Assembly: GCA_046154585.1 (NCBI GenBank)
Contig: JBJXDX010000135.1
Span: 1-64,000, forward strand
Direction: 5' to 3'
Origin: CADEFX01 sp046154585
Lineage (GTDB): Bacteria > Pseudomonadota > Alphaproteobacteria > Rhizobiales > Hyphomicrobiaceae
DNA length: 64,000 nt
A program made the position numbers and the translations under genes. The notes beneath the pieces are model-generated. The model saw only the letters and a list, made by a program, of their open reading frames with translations. It did no database searches and had not been told where the DNA came from. This document shows positions 37,360-46,018 of this stretch, in pieces. The first letter of the stretch is position 1; every line of letters begins with the position of its first letter.

Positions 37360-38433
37360 TTAGGGCGATATCGCGACCTTCAGAACGCCATCGCGCTGGT
37401 GTGAGAAAAGCTCGTAAGCGGCCTCGATATCGTCGAGCTTGAAGCGGTGCGTGACCAGCGGCTTGAGGTTGGCGCGACCGGAGGCAATGACGGCCATCAG
37501 CCTGCGCATGCGTTCTTTGCCGCCAGGACAGAGGCTGGTCACGATGGTATGATCCCCTAGTCCAGCAGAGAGCGCAGCGAGCGGAATCTTGAGATCCGCC
37601 GAATAGACACCGAGACTGGAGAGCGTGCCAGCTGGTCGCAGCACCTTGAGGCAGGCCTCGAAGGTTTGCTGGATGCCGAGAGCCTCGATAGCGACGTCGA
37701 CGCCGCGCCCGTCGGTAAGGCGCAAGATCTCTGCGACTGGGTCGCGCGCCCGGAAGTCGATCACATGATCGACACCAAGACGCTTTGCCATTTCGATCCG
37801 CTCCGGTACCGTCTCGACGGCAATGATCGTGGTTGCACCCATCAAGCGCGCTCCGAGCGACGAGCACAATCCGATGGGTCCTTGCGCAAAGACGGCAACA
37901 GTGTCCCCAATTTTGATCTTGCCGCGTTCGGCGCCGGCGAACCCGGTCGACATGATGTCCGGGCACATCAACACCTCCTCGTCCGATAGGCCGTCAGGGA
38001 TGGGTGCAAGATTTGCCATAGCGTCTGGGACGAGGACATATTCAGCCTGACAGCCGTCGATCGTGTTGCCGAATTTCCAGCCGCCTATTGCCTTCCAGCC
38101 GTGGGGCGTTCCGACGCCATCTTGGGCGTGGCAGCCGCACAAAGAGGCGTTGCTATATCCGCTTGGCGTGATGGCGCCGCAGACGACACGCTGGCCTTCG
38201 CGGTACCCTGTCACGGCGGCACCGAGCTTCTCGATCACTCCGACCGGCTCGTGACCGACGGTTAGCCCCTTGCGGACAGGATACTCACCTTTGAGGATGT
38301 GGACGTCGGTTCCGCAGATTGTTGTCGCTGTCACACGGACCAGAGCATCGAGCGGCCCAACGTCAGGGACGGGTTTCTCGTCCAGAACGATCCGTCCGGG
38401 CTCTACAAAAATTGCTGCTTTCATCTTGGACAT
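37360..38433 (-). CDS. Zinc-dependent medium-chain alcohol dehydrogenase
   Basis: This is a 357-residue MDR-family NAD(P)-dependent dehydrogenase. C-G-T-D-V-H-I-L-K-G and VGHEPVGVIEKLG carry the catalytic zinc ligands. VAVFAQGPIGLCSSLGAR is the Rossmann dinucleotide loop. The overall look resembles bacterial secondary-alcohol (isopropanol/butanol) dehydrogenases; the natural substrate is unproven. ATG 38433 is supported by AAGGA 7 bases upstream. It lies 28 bases downstream of a usp on the same strand, so a two-gene operon is likely. Confidence 0.9.
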   Translation of the reverse strand: MSKMKAAIFVEPGRIVLDEKPVPDVGPLDALVRVTATTICGTDVHILKGEYPVRKGLTVGHEPVGVIEKLGAAVTGYREGQRVVCGAITPSGYSNASLCGCHAQDGVGTPHGWKAIGGWKFGNTIDGCQAEYVLVPDAMANLAPIPDGLSDEEVLMCPDIMSTGFAGAERGKIKIGDTVAVFAQGPIGLCSSLGARLMGATTIIAVETVPERIEMAKRLGVDHVIDFRARDPVAEILRLTDGRGVDVAIEALGIQQTFEACLKVLRPAGTLSSLGVYSADLKIPLAALSAGLGDHTIVTSLCPGGKERMRRLMAVIASGRANLKPLVTHRFKLDDIEAAYELFSHQRDGVLKVAISP

Positions 38434-38461
38434 GACTGGATCCTTCGATTTGAGCCGATCT

Positions 38462-38881
38462 TCAGCGGTGCACGAGGACCGGAATCGTGCTGTGCGCCAG
38501 CACCTTGTGCGTCTCGCTGCCGAGAAGGAGGGCCGTGTAGCCGCGGCGCCCATGCGAGGCCATAACGATTAGGTCGTAAGCGCGCGAGTGTGCGGTGTCG
38601 ATGATGGCCCGATAGGGCTCGCGGTCGATCACGACGACGGTCTGGCACGTGGCGCCGGTTTGGTGTGCCTCAGTGGAAGCTGCATGGAGAATGCGTGTGG
38701 CCTCATCCGAGGGTCCGACGAGAACGCCCTCAATCATCACGGGCGCGCGCGTGACGGCAACCGTCAGCACCGTCACGAGGGCTCCAGGGGCGTTGGCCAG
38801 GCGGATGCCGTTGGCGACCGCCTTTGTGGAGAGCTCCGAGCCATCCGTGGCGACGAGAATGTGCTTGTACAAGTTGACCAT
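38462..38881 (-). CDS. Single-domain universal stress protein
   Basis: This 139-residue Usp begins MVNLYKHILVATDGSEL and ends MASHGRRGYTALLLGSETHK-V-L-A-H-S-T-I-P-V-L-V-H-R. The ATP-loop spacing (x9 then G-S) is kept with Ala for the first Gly. It is related to the copies at 26334 and 46845 but lacks their WSTGGRPV insert. The start is placed at ATG 38881; the longer open frame overlaps a dead usp. It lies upstream of the alcohol dehydrogenase gene. Confidence 0.88.
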   Translation of the reverse strand: MVNLYKHILVATDGSELSTKAVANGIRLANAPGALVTVLTVAVTRAPVMIEGVLVGPSDEATRILHAASTEAHQTGATCQTVVVIDREPYRAIIDTAHSRAYDLIVMASHGRRGYTALLLGSETHKVLAHSTIPVLVHR

Positions 38882-38899
38882 CCCTGTTGTTGGACGAAC

Positions 38900-39213
38900 C
38901 CAGCGTGCCGCGTCGACGCTGGTTTGTGGCGTTTGCGGGCACGGTCGGGACATCGCAAGGCAAGGCTTCGAGGAGTTGCGTCGCTGCGCTGCCGAGGAGA
39001 TCGCGCTGAAGTCCGGAGCGGCCGTGCGTGCCAACGACGCCGAACGGACAGGACGGGCACGGTCAGCGTCGCACCCCAGTCTCGCGGCAGTTGCACCGAA
39101 CGTGCGAAAGCGTAATCGCTAGTCGGTGCCAAGTCTGCGGTCAGCATGGCCCTTCGCGCTATCGTGTTTCGCGGAACCTCGTTCACCGTGATGCCTACAC
39201 TTTCGATGGACAT
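38900..39213 (-). pseudogene. Internally deleted universal stress protein
   Basis: An N-terminal Usp strand (MLTADLAPTSDYAFARSVQL, then DWGATLTVPVLSV) is joined in a different frame to a Usp C-terminal loop (VVGTHGRSGLQRDLLGSAAT, then LLEALPCDV). Most of the body of the protein is missing, so this is a deletion product. A perfect FNR/FixK-type box lies 74 bases upstream of the ATG at 39213, so the promoter may outlive the gene. Confidence 0.75.
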
Positions 39214-39286
39214 GATAGCCACATAGCCGCGCGGCCCGTTCAAGACCCACAAAGCATGGTGCAGCCCTATCGCACTTTGATCTTCG

Positions 39287-39300
39287 TCAACGCACACAAT
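39287..39300. promoter_or_regulatory. FNR/FixK-type operator TTGATCTTCGTCAA
   Basis: Perfect TTGAY-N4-RTCAA palindrome upstream of the deleted usp on the minus strand. Confidence 0.65.
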
Positions 39301-39660
39301 AGGCGATACGTCGCTCGAAACCGCCGTCCCGGCGAACTTGGGCCTGAAGATCCGCAATCAACTGCTCGCGATCCTGGTCCAAGCGACGGAGGAGGTTGCG
39401 ATGCACAATCTTTGCGTCCGAAGACGTTCGACAATAGTCAGCTCACTGACGCTGGTAGCTTGGGGAGCATGCGGCGCATGATCAAAACGGGGGTGGCGGT
39501 GCTGTGTATTGTATTCACGGAGCGCATGCGCTGGCCCGCGCTAACCACCGCCGGTCCTTCTGTTGCAGTTCCAGCACTGCAGAACCGGTCCCTTCGCTCC
39601 GACTACATTGCACAGACGCTCCTGCATATGCCCGCAGCAAGCTAACACCGAGATACAATT

Positions 39661-40008
39661 CTACACAATTAACCTGTTGAAAATCGGTTCGATTCGCTGT
39701 CTTGTTCGCCTCCGGCAAGCGCAACCCCTCCTTCCCCCCAACGTGCTTGCTTGCCGGATTTCCAGCCCCTCGCCGGTGTCCCTGCCGGAGAGCGCCATGG
39801 GCGACAGTCCGAGGGTGATCCGCGACAAGAGATAGTGAAGCGAGCGATCAAAGACCTCTGCCAGGCGCAGTGAAGGGTCCTCCTCGCCATCCCGGCAAGG
39901 CACTGCGAGCGGTGTGTCTTGGCTCGGTTTCGCCCCGGCAGTGGATCGCTCAGAGGGCTCTGACGCATCCTCGCGGCCAGCCTTGTGAACTGTGCCCTGT
40001 CGAAGCAT
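39661..40008 (-). pseudogene. Probable 5' fragment of a PHA synthase (phaC-like)
   Basis: The translated piece FDRSLHYLLSRITLGLSPMA resembles the N-terminal domain of class I poly-hydroxyalkanoate synthases (D-R-x-x-H ... G-L-S-P-A). After LSPMALSG the resemblance is lost in this frame, but a neighbouring frame gives G-W-K-S-G-K-Q-A-R-W-G-E, like the W-x-x-H-L-x-x-x-P-G-K-Q that should follow. The catalytic domain is absent. An FNR/FixK-type box lies ~137 bases upstream. The call rests on a short match. Confidence 0.45.
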
Positions 40009-40549
40009 TGCTTGAGCCTTCCACTGAGCCTGATGTGATAGCGGAACGGAACCGCTTGTATCGGTTCTACGGCTCGACTACTCGCGGCCAGAGACGTGTT
40101 CATCCGGTCTAAAACAACACTGATCCGCGGCGACCGGACTGGCATTGACAACCGTCAATCTGCGTGGGCGGTCCATGCCCGCGCCACTCGCCTGATTTTA
40201 CCGTGGGGATTGCAGATTGGTGTGCGAGGCGAGCGGTGAGCGAGGCGGCTGCGGAGGTCGCAGCCGGACATTTTCGGTATGGCGATGGGCAGCTCGGGGA
40301 CCGAGAGCTCCTTTGGTCCAGGTTGAGGCGCCCGGATGACGCGTCGCTGCGAAGCCCGGTCGCTTCGCGCAAGCGGTCGCCATGGCGATGCGGGCAACGC
40401 ATGTGGGGAGTGAGCGGTGGCGTGGGATTGTCACGTGCAACCGCCTGCTCGCCATGGTCTCGACGGCACACTACACTGATCCGTTCGGCACGTGGCGTCT
40501 TGAGTCAACAGTCTCCAACGCTGACCTGCCGGGGCGAACGATACCTGAT
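40009..40549. other. Stretch without a supported gene
   Basis: It holds one FNR/FixK-type box at 40145 and no convincing coding sequence. Open frames here lack recognisable domains and ribosome-binding sites. Confidence 0.35.
40145..40158. promoter_or_regulatory. FNR/FixK-type operator TTGACAACCGTCAA
   Basis: Perfect TTGAY-N4-RTCAA palindrome. The nearest plausible target is the phaC-like fragment on the minus strand (start ~137 bases away). On the plus side the next gene is 500 bases off. Confidence 0.6.
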
Positions 40550-40563
40550 TTGATTTTCGTCAA
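40550..40563. promoter_or_regulatory. FNR/FixK-type operator TTGATTTTCGTCAA
   Basis: Perfect TTGAY-N4-RTCAA palindrome, 86 bases before the start of the DUF2892 gene. Confidence 0.68.
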
Positions 40564-40649
40564 TGACATCCCTCGTCCGCCTTTGTCTAAACAAGGCAGA
40601 TTCGCGGCCGCGGTCTTCGGACATCCATCTTGCCAAGGAGAGCACTGCT

Positions 40650-40847
40650 ATGAAGGCGAATGTCGGCGCCATCGACCGGATCTTCCGCATCGTTCTGGGC
40701 GTGGCTCTCGTCTGCGCCGCGCTCGGGCTCTATGGCCCCGCATACACGACCGCCTGGGGTTGGATCGGCATCGTCCCGCTCATCACAGCTGTTATGAGCT
40801 GGTGCCCGGTCTACGCGCTTCTCGGCATGAAGACTTGCAGGGCCTGA
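40650..40847 (+). CDS. DUF2892 small membrane protein
   Basis: This is a 65-residue protein with two helices. M-K-A-N-V-G-x-I-D-R-I-F-R-I-V-L-G at the N-terminus and the C-P-V-Y-A-L-L-G-M-K-T-C ending are the DUF2892 (YgaP C-terminal-like) signature. AAGGAG lies 9 bases before ATG 40650; longer frames upstream are discounted. An FNR/FixK-type box 86 bases upstream suggests oxygen-dependent expression. Molecular function is unknown. Confidence 0.88.
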   Translation: MKANVGAIDRIFRIVLGVALVCAALGLYGPAYTTAWGWIGIVPLITAVMSWCPVYALLGMKTCRA

Positions 40848-40986
40848 GTATTGAAGCCAGGCGATCGGCTTCATCGTACGCCAACGCGAGTCCCGGCCTT
40901 GAGCAGCTTCCACGCCGATCTCTCACTGAAACCGGCATTTGTTGCGATCGACACTGTTCTCAGTTGCGACGCCGTTGGCAGGACTG

Positions 40987-41232
40987 ATGAGGGTTAGGAT
41001 TGGATCACGCGAATTCGACCTGCCGCGCTCACGCATGGCGCGGATCAGCATAGGTGTTGCGCTTGTCATCGCGGGTCTTATCGGTTTCCTGCCTGTGGTC
41101 GGGTTCTGGATGCTGCCGCTGGGGTTGCTCATTCTGGCAGTGGATGTGCCAGTGGTGCGCCGCCTTCGCAGGAGACTAATGGTCTGGTGGTATAAGGATA
41201 GATCCAAGTTGTCGCGTGTAGAACGCAAATGA
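40987..41232 (+). CDS. Small two-helix membrane protein
   Basis: This is an 81-residue protein with a hydrophilic N-terminus (MRVRIGSREFDLPRSR), two hydrophobic segments around GVALVIAGLIGFLPVVGFWM and LPLGLLILAVDVPVV, and a very basic tail. It resembles the small alphaproteobacterial proteins loosely grouped with the PGPGW transmembrane family. The start is uncertain: ATG 40987, or 40939 upstream. It lies 139 bases after the DUF2892 gene and may share its promoter. Confidence 0.65.
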   Translation: MRVRIGSREFDLPRSRMARISIGVALVIAGLIGFLPVVGFWMLPLGLLILAVDVPVVRRLRRRLMVWWYKDRSKLSRVERK

Positions 41233-41620
41233 GTGAAAGCGCATGCTCTCCGCGGCGCAGTGCGCAGAAGAAGCGAAGCAGCCATTGAGAACGGAGGTGA
41301 GCGAGACCATGTCGCCCCGACCACGGTCAAGGCCGTCGCGCCCGCAAACCGGAACGTTGCGATCATCATCGTCTGTGCACGCCAGGCCAGGCAAAGCAGA
41401 GGCTGGGCCCCGTCTCCGCCAACCGTCGGCGACCTTCGAGGTACCCGGCCAGCGTGAGGCTCTCGCGTCTGGTTTCGCATCTGGCCTGTATTGATGGAAA
41501 TCAATGCGCGTTCGGTCTGAAAGCGGTTGTCTTATTTCGGCGCGTTAGCTCTCGAGGCATGGATTCTTGGTTGTCGGGAAGCGTGGCCTGTCGCGGTCCA
41601 ACAATAAGTGTGGGGCAGTT
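41233..41620. other. Intergenic region with one operator
   Basis: No gene is supported. The FNR/FixK-type box at 41491 is the only recognisable signal, and the usp remnant begins at its right side. Confidence 0.35.
41491..41504. promoter_or_regulatory. FNR/FixK-type operator TTGATGGAAATCAA
   Basis: Perfect palindromic match, followed by TGCGCG. It shares the extended sequence GGAAATCAATGCG with the box at 44042. It lies ~117 bases before a usp remnant. Confidence 0.68.
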
Positions 41621-41790
41621 CCGTGATCGTCCAACAAAGCGCAGCCGTCTTCGCGAAAAAACTGCTGCTGGCGACCGACGTCAGACCTGCTTGTGACCGC
41701 GCCTTGGACCGCGCCGTTCAACTCGCGCAGATGTGGCGTTCACACTTGACGGTTCTGCATGTCATCGAGACGGCGCGGATCGCCAGGTCT
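41621..41790 (+). pseudogene. 5' remnant of a universal stress protein
   Basis: The frame from GTG 41621 gives KKLLLATDVRPACDRALDRA, then a strand T-V-L-H-V-I-E. This is the first beta-alpha-beta unit of a Usp. The remainder is absent: near 41790 the sequence changes to an unrelated ATPase-like segment in another frame. Confidence 0.7.
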
Positions 41791-42123
41791 GGTGGATCGA
41801 GGAAGGCCAGCATGAAGAAAAGGCCATCCAGGGCAGCAAAGCGCTGGTGTGCAGCGTCACTGATCTCGACGCCTTCCGCCAACGCTATCCCGGCAACAAG
41901 GCTACCTGCGCCCACGGTGCGGCGCGCTCGGATGCGCCACTGTTCGTGGGCTGCGATTTCGGATCGACCACGGCCAAGGCGGTCGTGCTCGGGCCGGACC
42001 GCGGCCGAGGCTTGTGCTCGCTGTGCCTGCGGCTCAAATCAGATGGTGCGAACGGTGCCCTGCGCGTTCCGGTGATCGAAGCTGATGATCTGGGACGAAG
42101 TCAGCTTGGCGAGGCGATCCGCG
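41791..42123 (+). pseudogene. Fragment of a BadF/BadG-type ATPase (CoA-dehydratase activator)
   Basis: The segment V-W-W-I-E-E-G-Q-H-E-E leads to LFVGCDFGSTTAKAVVLGPD, the phosphate-1 loop of the BadF/BadG/BcrA/HgdC actin-like ATPases. The fold continues only briefly before the baeRF 3' end. No start is attributable. It appears to be an internal fragment fused to the usp remnant by deletion. Confidence 0.45.
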
Positions 42124-43245
42124 TCAGATCGGATAGCGCAAGATTGCAGCCAACGGCGCTCCCTCTGGAATATCGCTTTGGCGTAAGCCCAGGAATTTCG
42201 CACCTGTGACGACCGCGCAACCTGCGATCTCGTCGATCACATCGTAGCTCGCCGCGCTCGCCGCAGAAGACAGCGACACGGCGCCGTCGGTCTCGCCCAC
42301 CGTACCTGGGATCACGTGGTCGATATCCACGAGCAGCAATTCCACCGCGCCATTGGTCGCCGCACGCGCGGCCTCCCCTATGTCGGTGGTGGTGCGTCGC
42401 TGCCCCAGCCGCTTCTGAAACAGTGCCCTCGCCGCATCGATCTCAGCAGCATAGAGCCGATCGAGCACTGGCCGCGCAGCACTGGCCAGCTCGCTGTCGC
42501 TGAGGCGGTCAGGGCTCGTGGATATCCCATCGCCTGCGAGGGCGGGGTATGTGTTGATCGCCCGGAAGATCGGGCCGAGCGGCTCGGTCGCCGCCAGGAT
42601 CAACGTCGTCTCGCGACCCGCCAGAATCGGACGCAGGCTGGCGTCGACCCGCCGCGCATACTGACGCAGCAGGACGGTCTGGCCTTGTGCATTGGCGATG
42701 CGCGTCCCTTGTGTGAGGTTGTTGACCGATGCGCGGCCGACGGCATCGGCCGCGCTCTTGGGCAAATCGGGAACGCGAACATGGGACGGCGGCAAATCGG
42801 CGAACACCTCCACGAGGCGGACGGCGTTCTCCGACAGCGCCAGCACGAAGGCGTGCTGCGGGAACGCGATGGCGCGCAGCAACGGTTTGATATGAAACCG
42901 GTCGGACACCTCAACCCTGTCGGTGATGGCCGTGGCCAGCCGGAAGGTGCGCACTCTGTCAGGCGTAGCGAGGACAGCAAGGCTGTGGGCCTGCAAGCTC
43001 CAGAACGCATCATCCTCGCCAAGCGCGGCGAGTTCGACCTCCAGTAGGGCTTTGCGGCGCTTGTCGAAGGCGGCCGCCTCCAACTGCTCCAACGCGGCTT
43101 TGCTAAGATTTCCGAAGGCGATCCGGCTTGCCTTCACGTTTTGCGTTTGCGGTGTCGTGGACACATATATCGACACGCAGGCGTCGGCGCGGGCGCGGTG
43201 GAGTGCCCGAATCTCGGGAAGCGTCAGGATATCGACATAAAGCAT
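42124..43245 (-). CDS. baeRF-family protein (bacterial eRF1-like)
   Basis: This is a 373-residue protein beginning MLYVDILTLPEIRALHRARA, with FHIKPLLRAI near residue 120 and a C-terminal half (VELLLVDIDHVIPGTVGE, then the ending A-P-L-A-A-I-L-R-Y-P-I) typical of the bacterial archaeo-eukaryotic release-factor-like (baeRF) families. These are predicted to act on stalled ribosomes, or as peptidyl-tRNA hydrolases in stress; experimental data are scarce. A 3' scrap of a second copy is at 9677-9735. It is oriented opposite to the flanking usp remnants. The family assignment is by eye. Confidence 0.65.
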   Translation of the reverse strand: MLYVDILTLPEIRALHRARADACVSIYVSTTPQTQNVKASRIAFGNLSKAALEQLEAAAFDKRRKALLEVELAALGEDDAFWSLQAHSLAVLATPDRVRTFRLATAITDRVEVSDRFHIKPLLRAIAFPQHAFVLALSENAVRLVEVFADLPPSHVRVPDLPKSAADAVGRASVNNLTQGTRIANAQGQTVLLRQYARRVDASLRPILAGRETTLILAATEPLGPIFRAINTYPALAGDGISTSPDRLSDSELASAARPVLDRLYAAEIDAARALFQKRLGQRRTTTDIGEAARAATNGAVELLLVDIDHVIPGTVGETDGAVSLSSAASAASYDVIDEIAGCAVVTGAKFLGLRQSDIPEGAPLAAILRYPI

Positions 43246-43500
43246 TCAAAGGGCCTCCTTGTTCTCGGGCCTGTGTGGACCGCGCCCTGCACTGTCGCAG
43301 CAAGCGCCCAGCGGAGCAAATGCTGTGAAGCGTTCACACCCGGCGAAGTCGATCCATGGGCAGCATAGGCAGTGAACAGCCGCGCCGCCACGCGATTCTG
43401 TGTAGGCCGCTCACCGGACGGGCAGTCTTCCCTCTGGAGTCCATCAATCGTGAGCGGCTTGGGTTCGCAGGTATTGGCGATCCGGCGCACCCAAGAACGT
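43246..43500. other. Intergenic region upstream of the baeRF gene
   Basis: Presumed promoter side of the minus-strand baeRF gene. No operator or gene was recognised. Confidence 0.3.
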
Positions 43501-43925
43501 CCTGCTGCGAAGGCGCGTACATGGCGCCTAGCAGCGCGTTGCGATCACCGTCGACTTCTCATCGCCCTCCAGGCATGCCTTCGATTTTGCTTTGGGGCTG
43601 TTCCCGAAGGCATTCTTCACGCTCGTGCACGCCTATGCGGCCTGTCGAGGAAAGCATGGCCAATTTCCTGCGCCAGACGAACCCGATGAGCTGCCTGCAT
43701 AGAGTTGTCGAGCACGGGTCGCCCGCAGCCATCATGGCCAAGCATGTGAGCAAGCAGTCTCCCGACCTCGTCGTCACGGGGACGCATGGACGTACTGGCG
43801 TGCAGCGGGCCGTCGGCAGCATTGCCGAAATGCTCCTTCGATCCCTGCTGCGCGATATTTTGTCCGTGCGGGCCACGTCGCCAGCGGGTACCGCCAGCCA
43901 TCCCGCCTGTCGCACCGTCCGTTGG
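43501..43925 (+). pseudogene. Second-domain remnant of a two-domain universal stress protein
   Basis: From 43541 the frame gives AITVDFSSPSRHAFDFALGL, matching the second domain of the Usp at 24767. An in-frame TAG at 43529-43531 sits just upstream. A frameshift between about 43620 and 43640 moves the rest (VVEHGSPAAIMAKHVSKQSP, then GTHGRTGVQRAVGSIAE) to another frame. The ATP loop is shortened. The first domain is missing. Confidence 0.75.
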
Positions 43926-43931
43926 AGATCG

Positions 43932-44045
43932 ATGAGTAGCGCTGTGACAGGCCAACAAGGCGCGACCATTCCCCTGAAAAAACCGCTGGTGACGGAGCTC
44001 ACACCCGCATGTGACCGGGCCTTGGACCTCGCAAAATCCGATTGA
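43932..44045 (+). pseudogene. 5' remnant of another universal stress protein
   Basis: A 37-codon frame (ATG 43932) contains LKKPLVTELTPACDRALDLA, the first strand and helix of a Usp, and stops at TGA 44043-44045. The end coincides with the FNR/FixK-type box at 44042, which suggests a deletion joined the remnant to the promoter of the phasin gene. Confidence 0.65.
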
Positions 44046-44055
44046 CGGAAATCAA
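44042..44055. promoter_or_regulatory. FNR/FixK-type operator TTGACGGAAATCAA
   Basis: Perfect palindromic match, 70 bases before the phasin start at 44126. It shares the extended sequence GGAAATCAATGCG with the box at 41491. Confidence 0.7.
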
Positions 44056-44125
44056 TGCGAGCTACGCAGAGCGCATGCATTTTAGAGTTTCTAGCAAGGC
44101 TGAGCACATTCGTAGGAGTACAGCA

Positions 44126-44524
44126 ATGCTCAAGAGCCCAAACGCCGGCAGCCTCGCCGCTGAAGGTGCGCCCTTCCCGCCGTTCAACTCAGCCCTGCAG
44201 GCCTGCGAGCCTTTCGTGGCGGGAATGGCGGAATTCAACGGCAAGGCCTCTAAGGGCTGGGCCGAGATCAACCGCCATTGGGTCTCGTTCCTGGCGCAAC
44301 GGCTGCAGGAAGACGTGGCGCTGGTGCACAACCTGGCAAAGTGCCCGGGTCCCCAAGATGTTTACAGCGTTTATTCCGATTTCTTCCAGAAGGCGTTTGC
44401 CGACTACCAGCGTGAGTTTGCCGAAATGATGAAGCTCGGGCAGGCCTCCTTCGCCGAAGCGACATCGAGGGCTCAGAACACCATTGAGACCGCAACACGC
44501 GAGACAATGCGTTCCGCTGCCTGA
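44126..44524 (+). CDS. Phasin-family protein
   Basis: This is a 132-residue helical protein of the phasin type (PHA granule surface). WVSFLAQRLQEDVALVHNLA and YSDFFQKAFADYQREFAEMM match the other phasin at 25852-26259 and the general phasin pattern. ATG 44126 is chosen because AGGAG lies 7 bases upstream. An FNR/FixK-type box 70 bases upstream suggests induction at low oxygen, when reducing power is stored as PHA. It precedes the nfeD-slipin-usp genes by 64 bases. Confidence 0.83.
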   Translation: MLKSPNAGSLAAEGAPFPPFNSALQACEPFVAGMAEFNGKASKGWAEINRHWVSFLAQRLQEDVALVHNLAKCPGPQDVYSVYSDFFQKAFADYQREFAEMMKLGQASFAEATSRAQNTIETATRETMRSAA

Positions 44525-44588
44525 CATTCGCTTGGGCAGCAAATGCGGTGAGTCGGTCGTGGCGAGCCGTTGATGAGTAATCTCGCCG

Positions 44589-46007
44589 ATGATGTCGCAC
44601 GCCGCATCCGATCGTCTCCAGCTGTGCCGACGTGGGCGCGTCCGCTTAGCCATTTTGCTGGCCCTCATCGTCGCGCTTGGCGGCTCGAGCTGGCCTCTGA
44701 TCGCGAAGGGTGTCCCTGCGCCCGTGATCAGCATTGACGTCAAGGGCGTAATCGGCGTGGCGACCAGCGAACACATCTCCCTGGCGATCGGCAAAGCAGA
44801 AGCCCAAGGCGCTCAGCTCGTGATTATCAAGCTCGACACGCCGGGCGGGCTCGTCTCCTCGACCCGCGACATCATCAAGGCCATCTTGGCCTCGCGCGTG
44901 CCGATCGCCGTCTATGTATCGCCGAGTGGAGGCCATGCGGCCAGCGCTGGGACGTACATCACATACGCTGCCCACATCGCTGCCATGGCGCCAGGCACCA
45001 ATATCGGCGCCGCGACGCCGATCCAAATTTCTCTTCCCGCCGGCCCGGGTAGACAAGACCCCAAGCGTGAATCGACCGACAAGCCGGCGGCGGACAAGCC
45101 TGGCACCGAAAAGCCTGCTGCCGTTGCGGATCAGAAGGCCGTCAACGACGCAGTGGCGCTTCTGCGCAGCCTGGCTCAGATGCGAGGTCGCAATATCGAC
45201 TGGGCTGAGAAGGCCGTGCGCGAGGCGGCTACCCTGACGCCCGAGGAGGCGCTCAAAGAGCGTGTGGTCGACATCGTCGCGCGGGACATAAGAGATCTAC
45301 TTGCTCAGATCGACGGGCGCACTGTTTCGACCGTGGTCGGTGACAAGCGGCTCTCCACCAGTGATGCCAACGTCACGACGTTCGCGCCGACGCTAAGGAT
45401 CCAGCTGCTCTCCGTCCTGGCCGATCCCAATATCGCATTCATCCTTCTCCTGATCGGCATCTACGGCATTCTGTTTGAGATGTATGCGCCTGGCTTCGTC
45501 GGGCCCGGCGTCATAGGCGGCATCTCCCTGCTGCTGGCACTAACCGCGTTGACGCTGCTGCCCGTCAACTATGCTGGCCTCGGCCTTCTGTTGTTCGGCA
45601 TCGCCCTGATGACTGCGGAGGCCCTTATACCCGGTCTCGGCGTTCTCGGCATTGGTGGCGCGGTCGCGTTCATTGCTGGTGCACTCTTTCTGTTCGATCC
45701 AGCCGGCGCCGACTTCAACATGCAGGTCGCCTGGCCGCTCATCGTCGCCGCTGCCCTGAGCGGTCTGCTCCTATCGGCGTTCGTGTTCGCAATGGCCACA
45801 CAAGCCCGGCAGCGCAAAGTTGCGACCGGTGCGGAAGAGATGATCGGTAGCGTCGGCCAGGTCATCGAATGGGCCAACGGCGAGGGCCGCGTGCGCGTGC
45901 ACGGCGAAATCTGGTCGGCGCATGCCAAGCGCAGCTTGGAGCCGGGACAGGCCGTGCGCGTCTTGCGGCGCGAGGGCCTGACCCTTTTTGTCGAACCCGT
46001 GAAATAA
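44589..46007 (+). CDS. NfeD-family membrane serine protease
   Basis: This is a 472-residue protein with a signal/anchor helix at about residues 17-40, then a ClpP-like protease domain (K-L-D-T-P-G-G-L, with nucleophile Ser119 in H-A-A-S-A-G-T-Y), a Pro/Lys-rich linker, four hydrophobic helices and a C-terminal OB-like NfeD domain (ATGAEEMIGSVGQ). Long NfeD proteins work with stomatin-like partners, which they can cleave. The slipin gene follows 11 bases downstream. The start could be the first or second ATG. Confidence 0.92.
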   Translation: MMSHAASDRLQLCRRGRVRLAILLALIVALGGSSWPLIAKGVPAPVISIDVKGVIGVATSEHISLAIGKAEAQGAQLVIIKLDTPGGLVSSTRDIIKAILASRVPIAVYVSPSGGHAASAGTYITYAAHIAAMAPGTNIGAATPIQISLPAGPGRQDPKRESTDKPAADKPGTEKPAAVADQKAVNDAVALLRSLAQMRGRNIDWAEKAVREAATLTPEEALKERVVDIVARDIRDLLAQIDGRTVSTVVGDKRLSTSDANVTTFAPTLRIQLLSVLADPNIAFILLLIGIYGILFEMYAPGFVGPGVIGGISLLLALTALTLLPVNYAGLGLLLFGIALMTAEALIPGLGVLGIGGAVAFIAGALFLFDPAGADFNMQVAWPLIVAAALSGLLLSAFVFAMATQARQRKVATGAEEMIGSVGQVIEWANGEGRVRVHGEIWSAHAKRSLEPGQAVRVLRREGLTLFVEPVK

Positions 46008-46018
46008 GGAGTGCCGCA

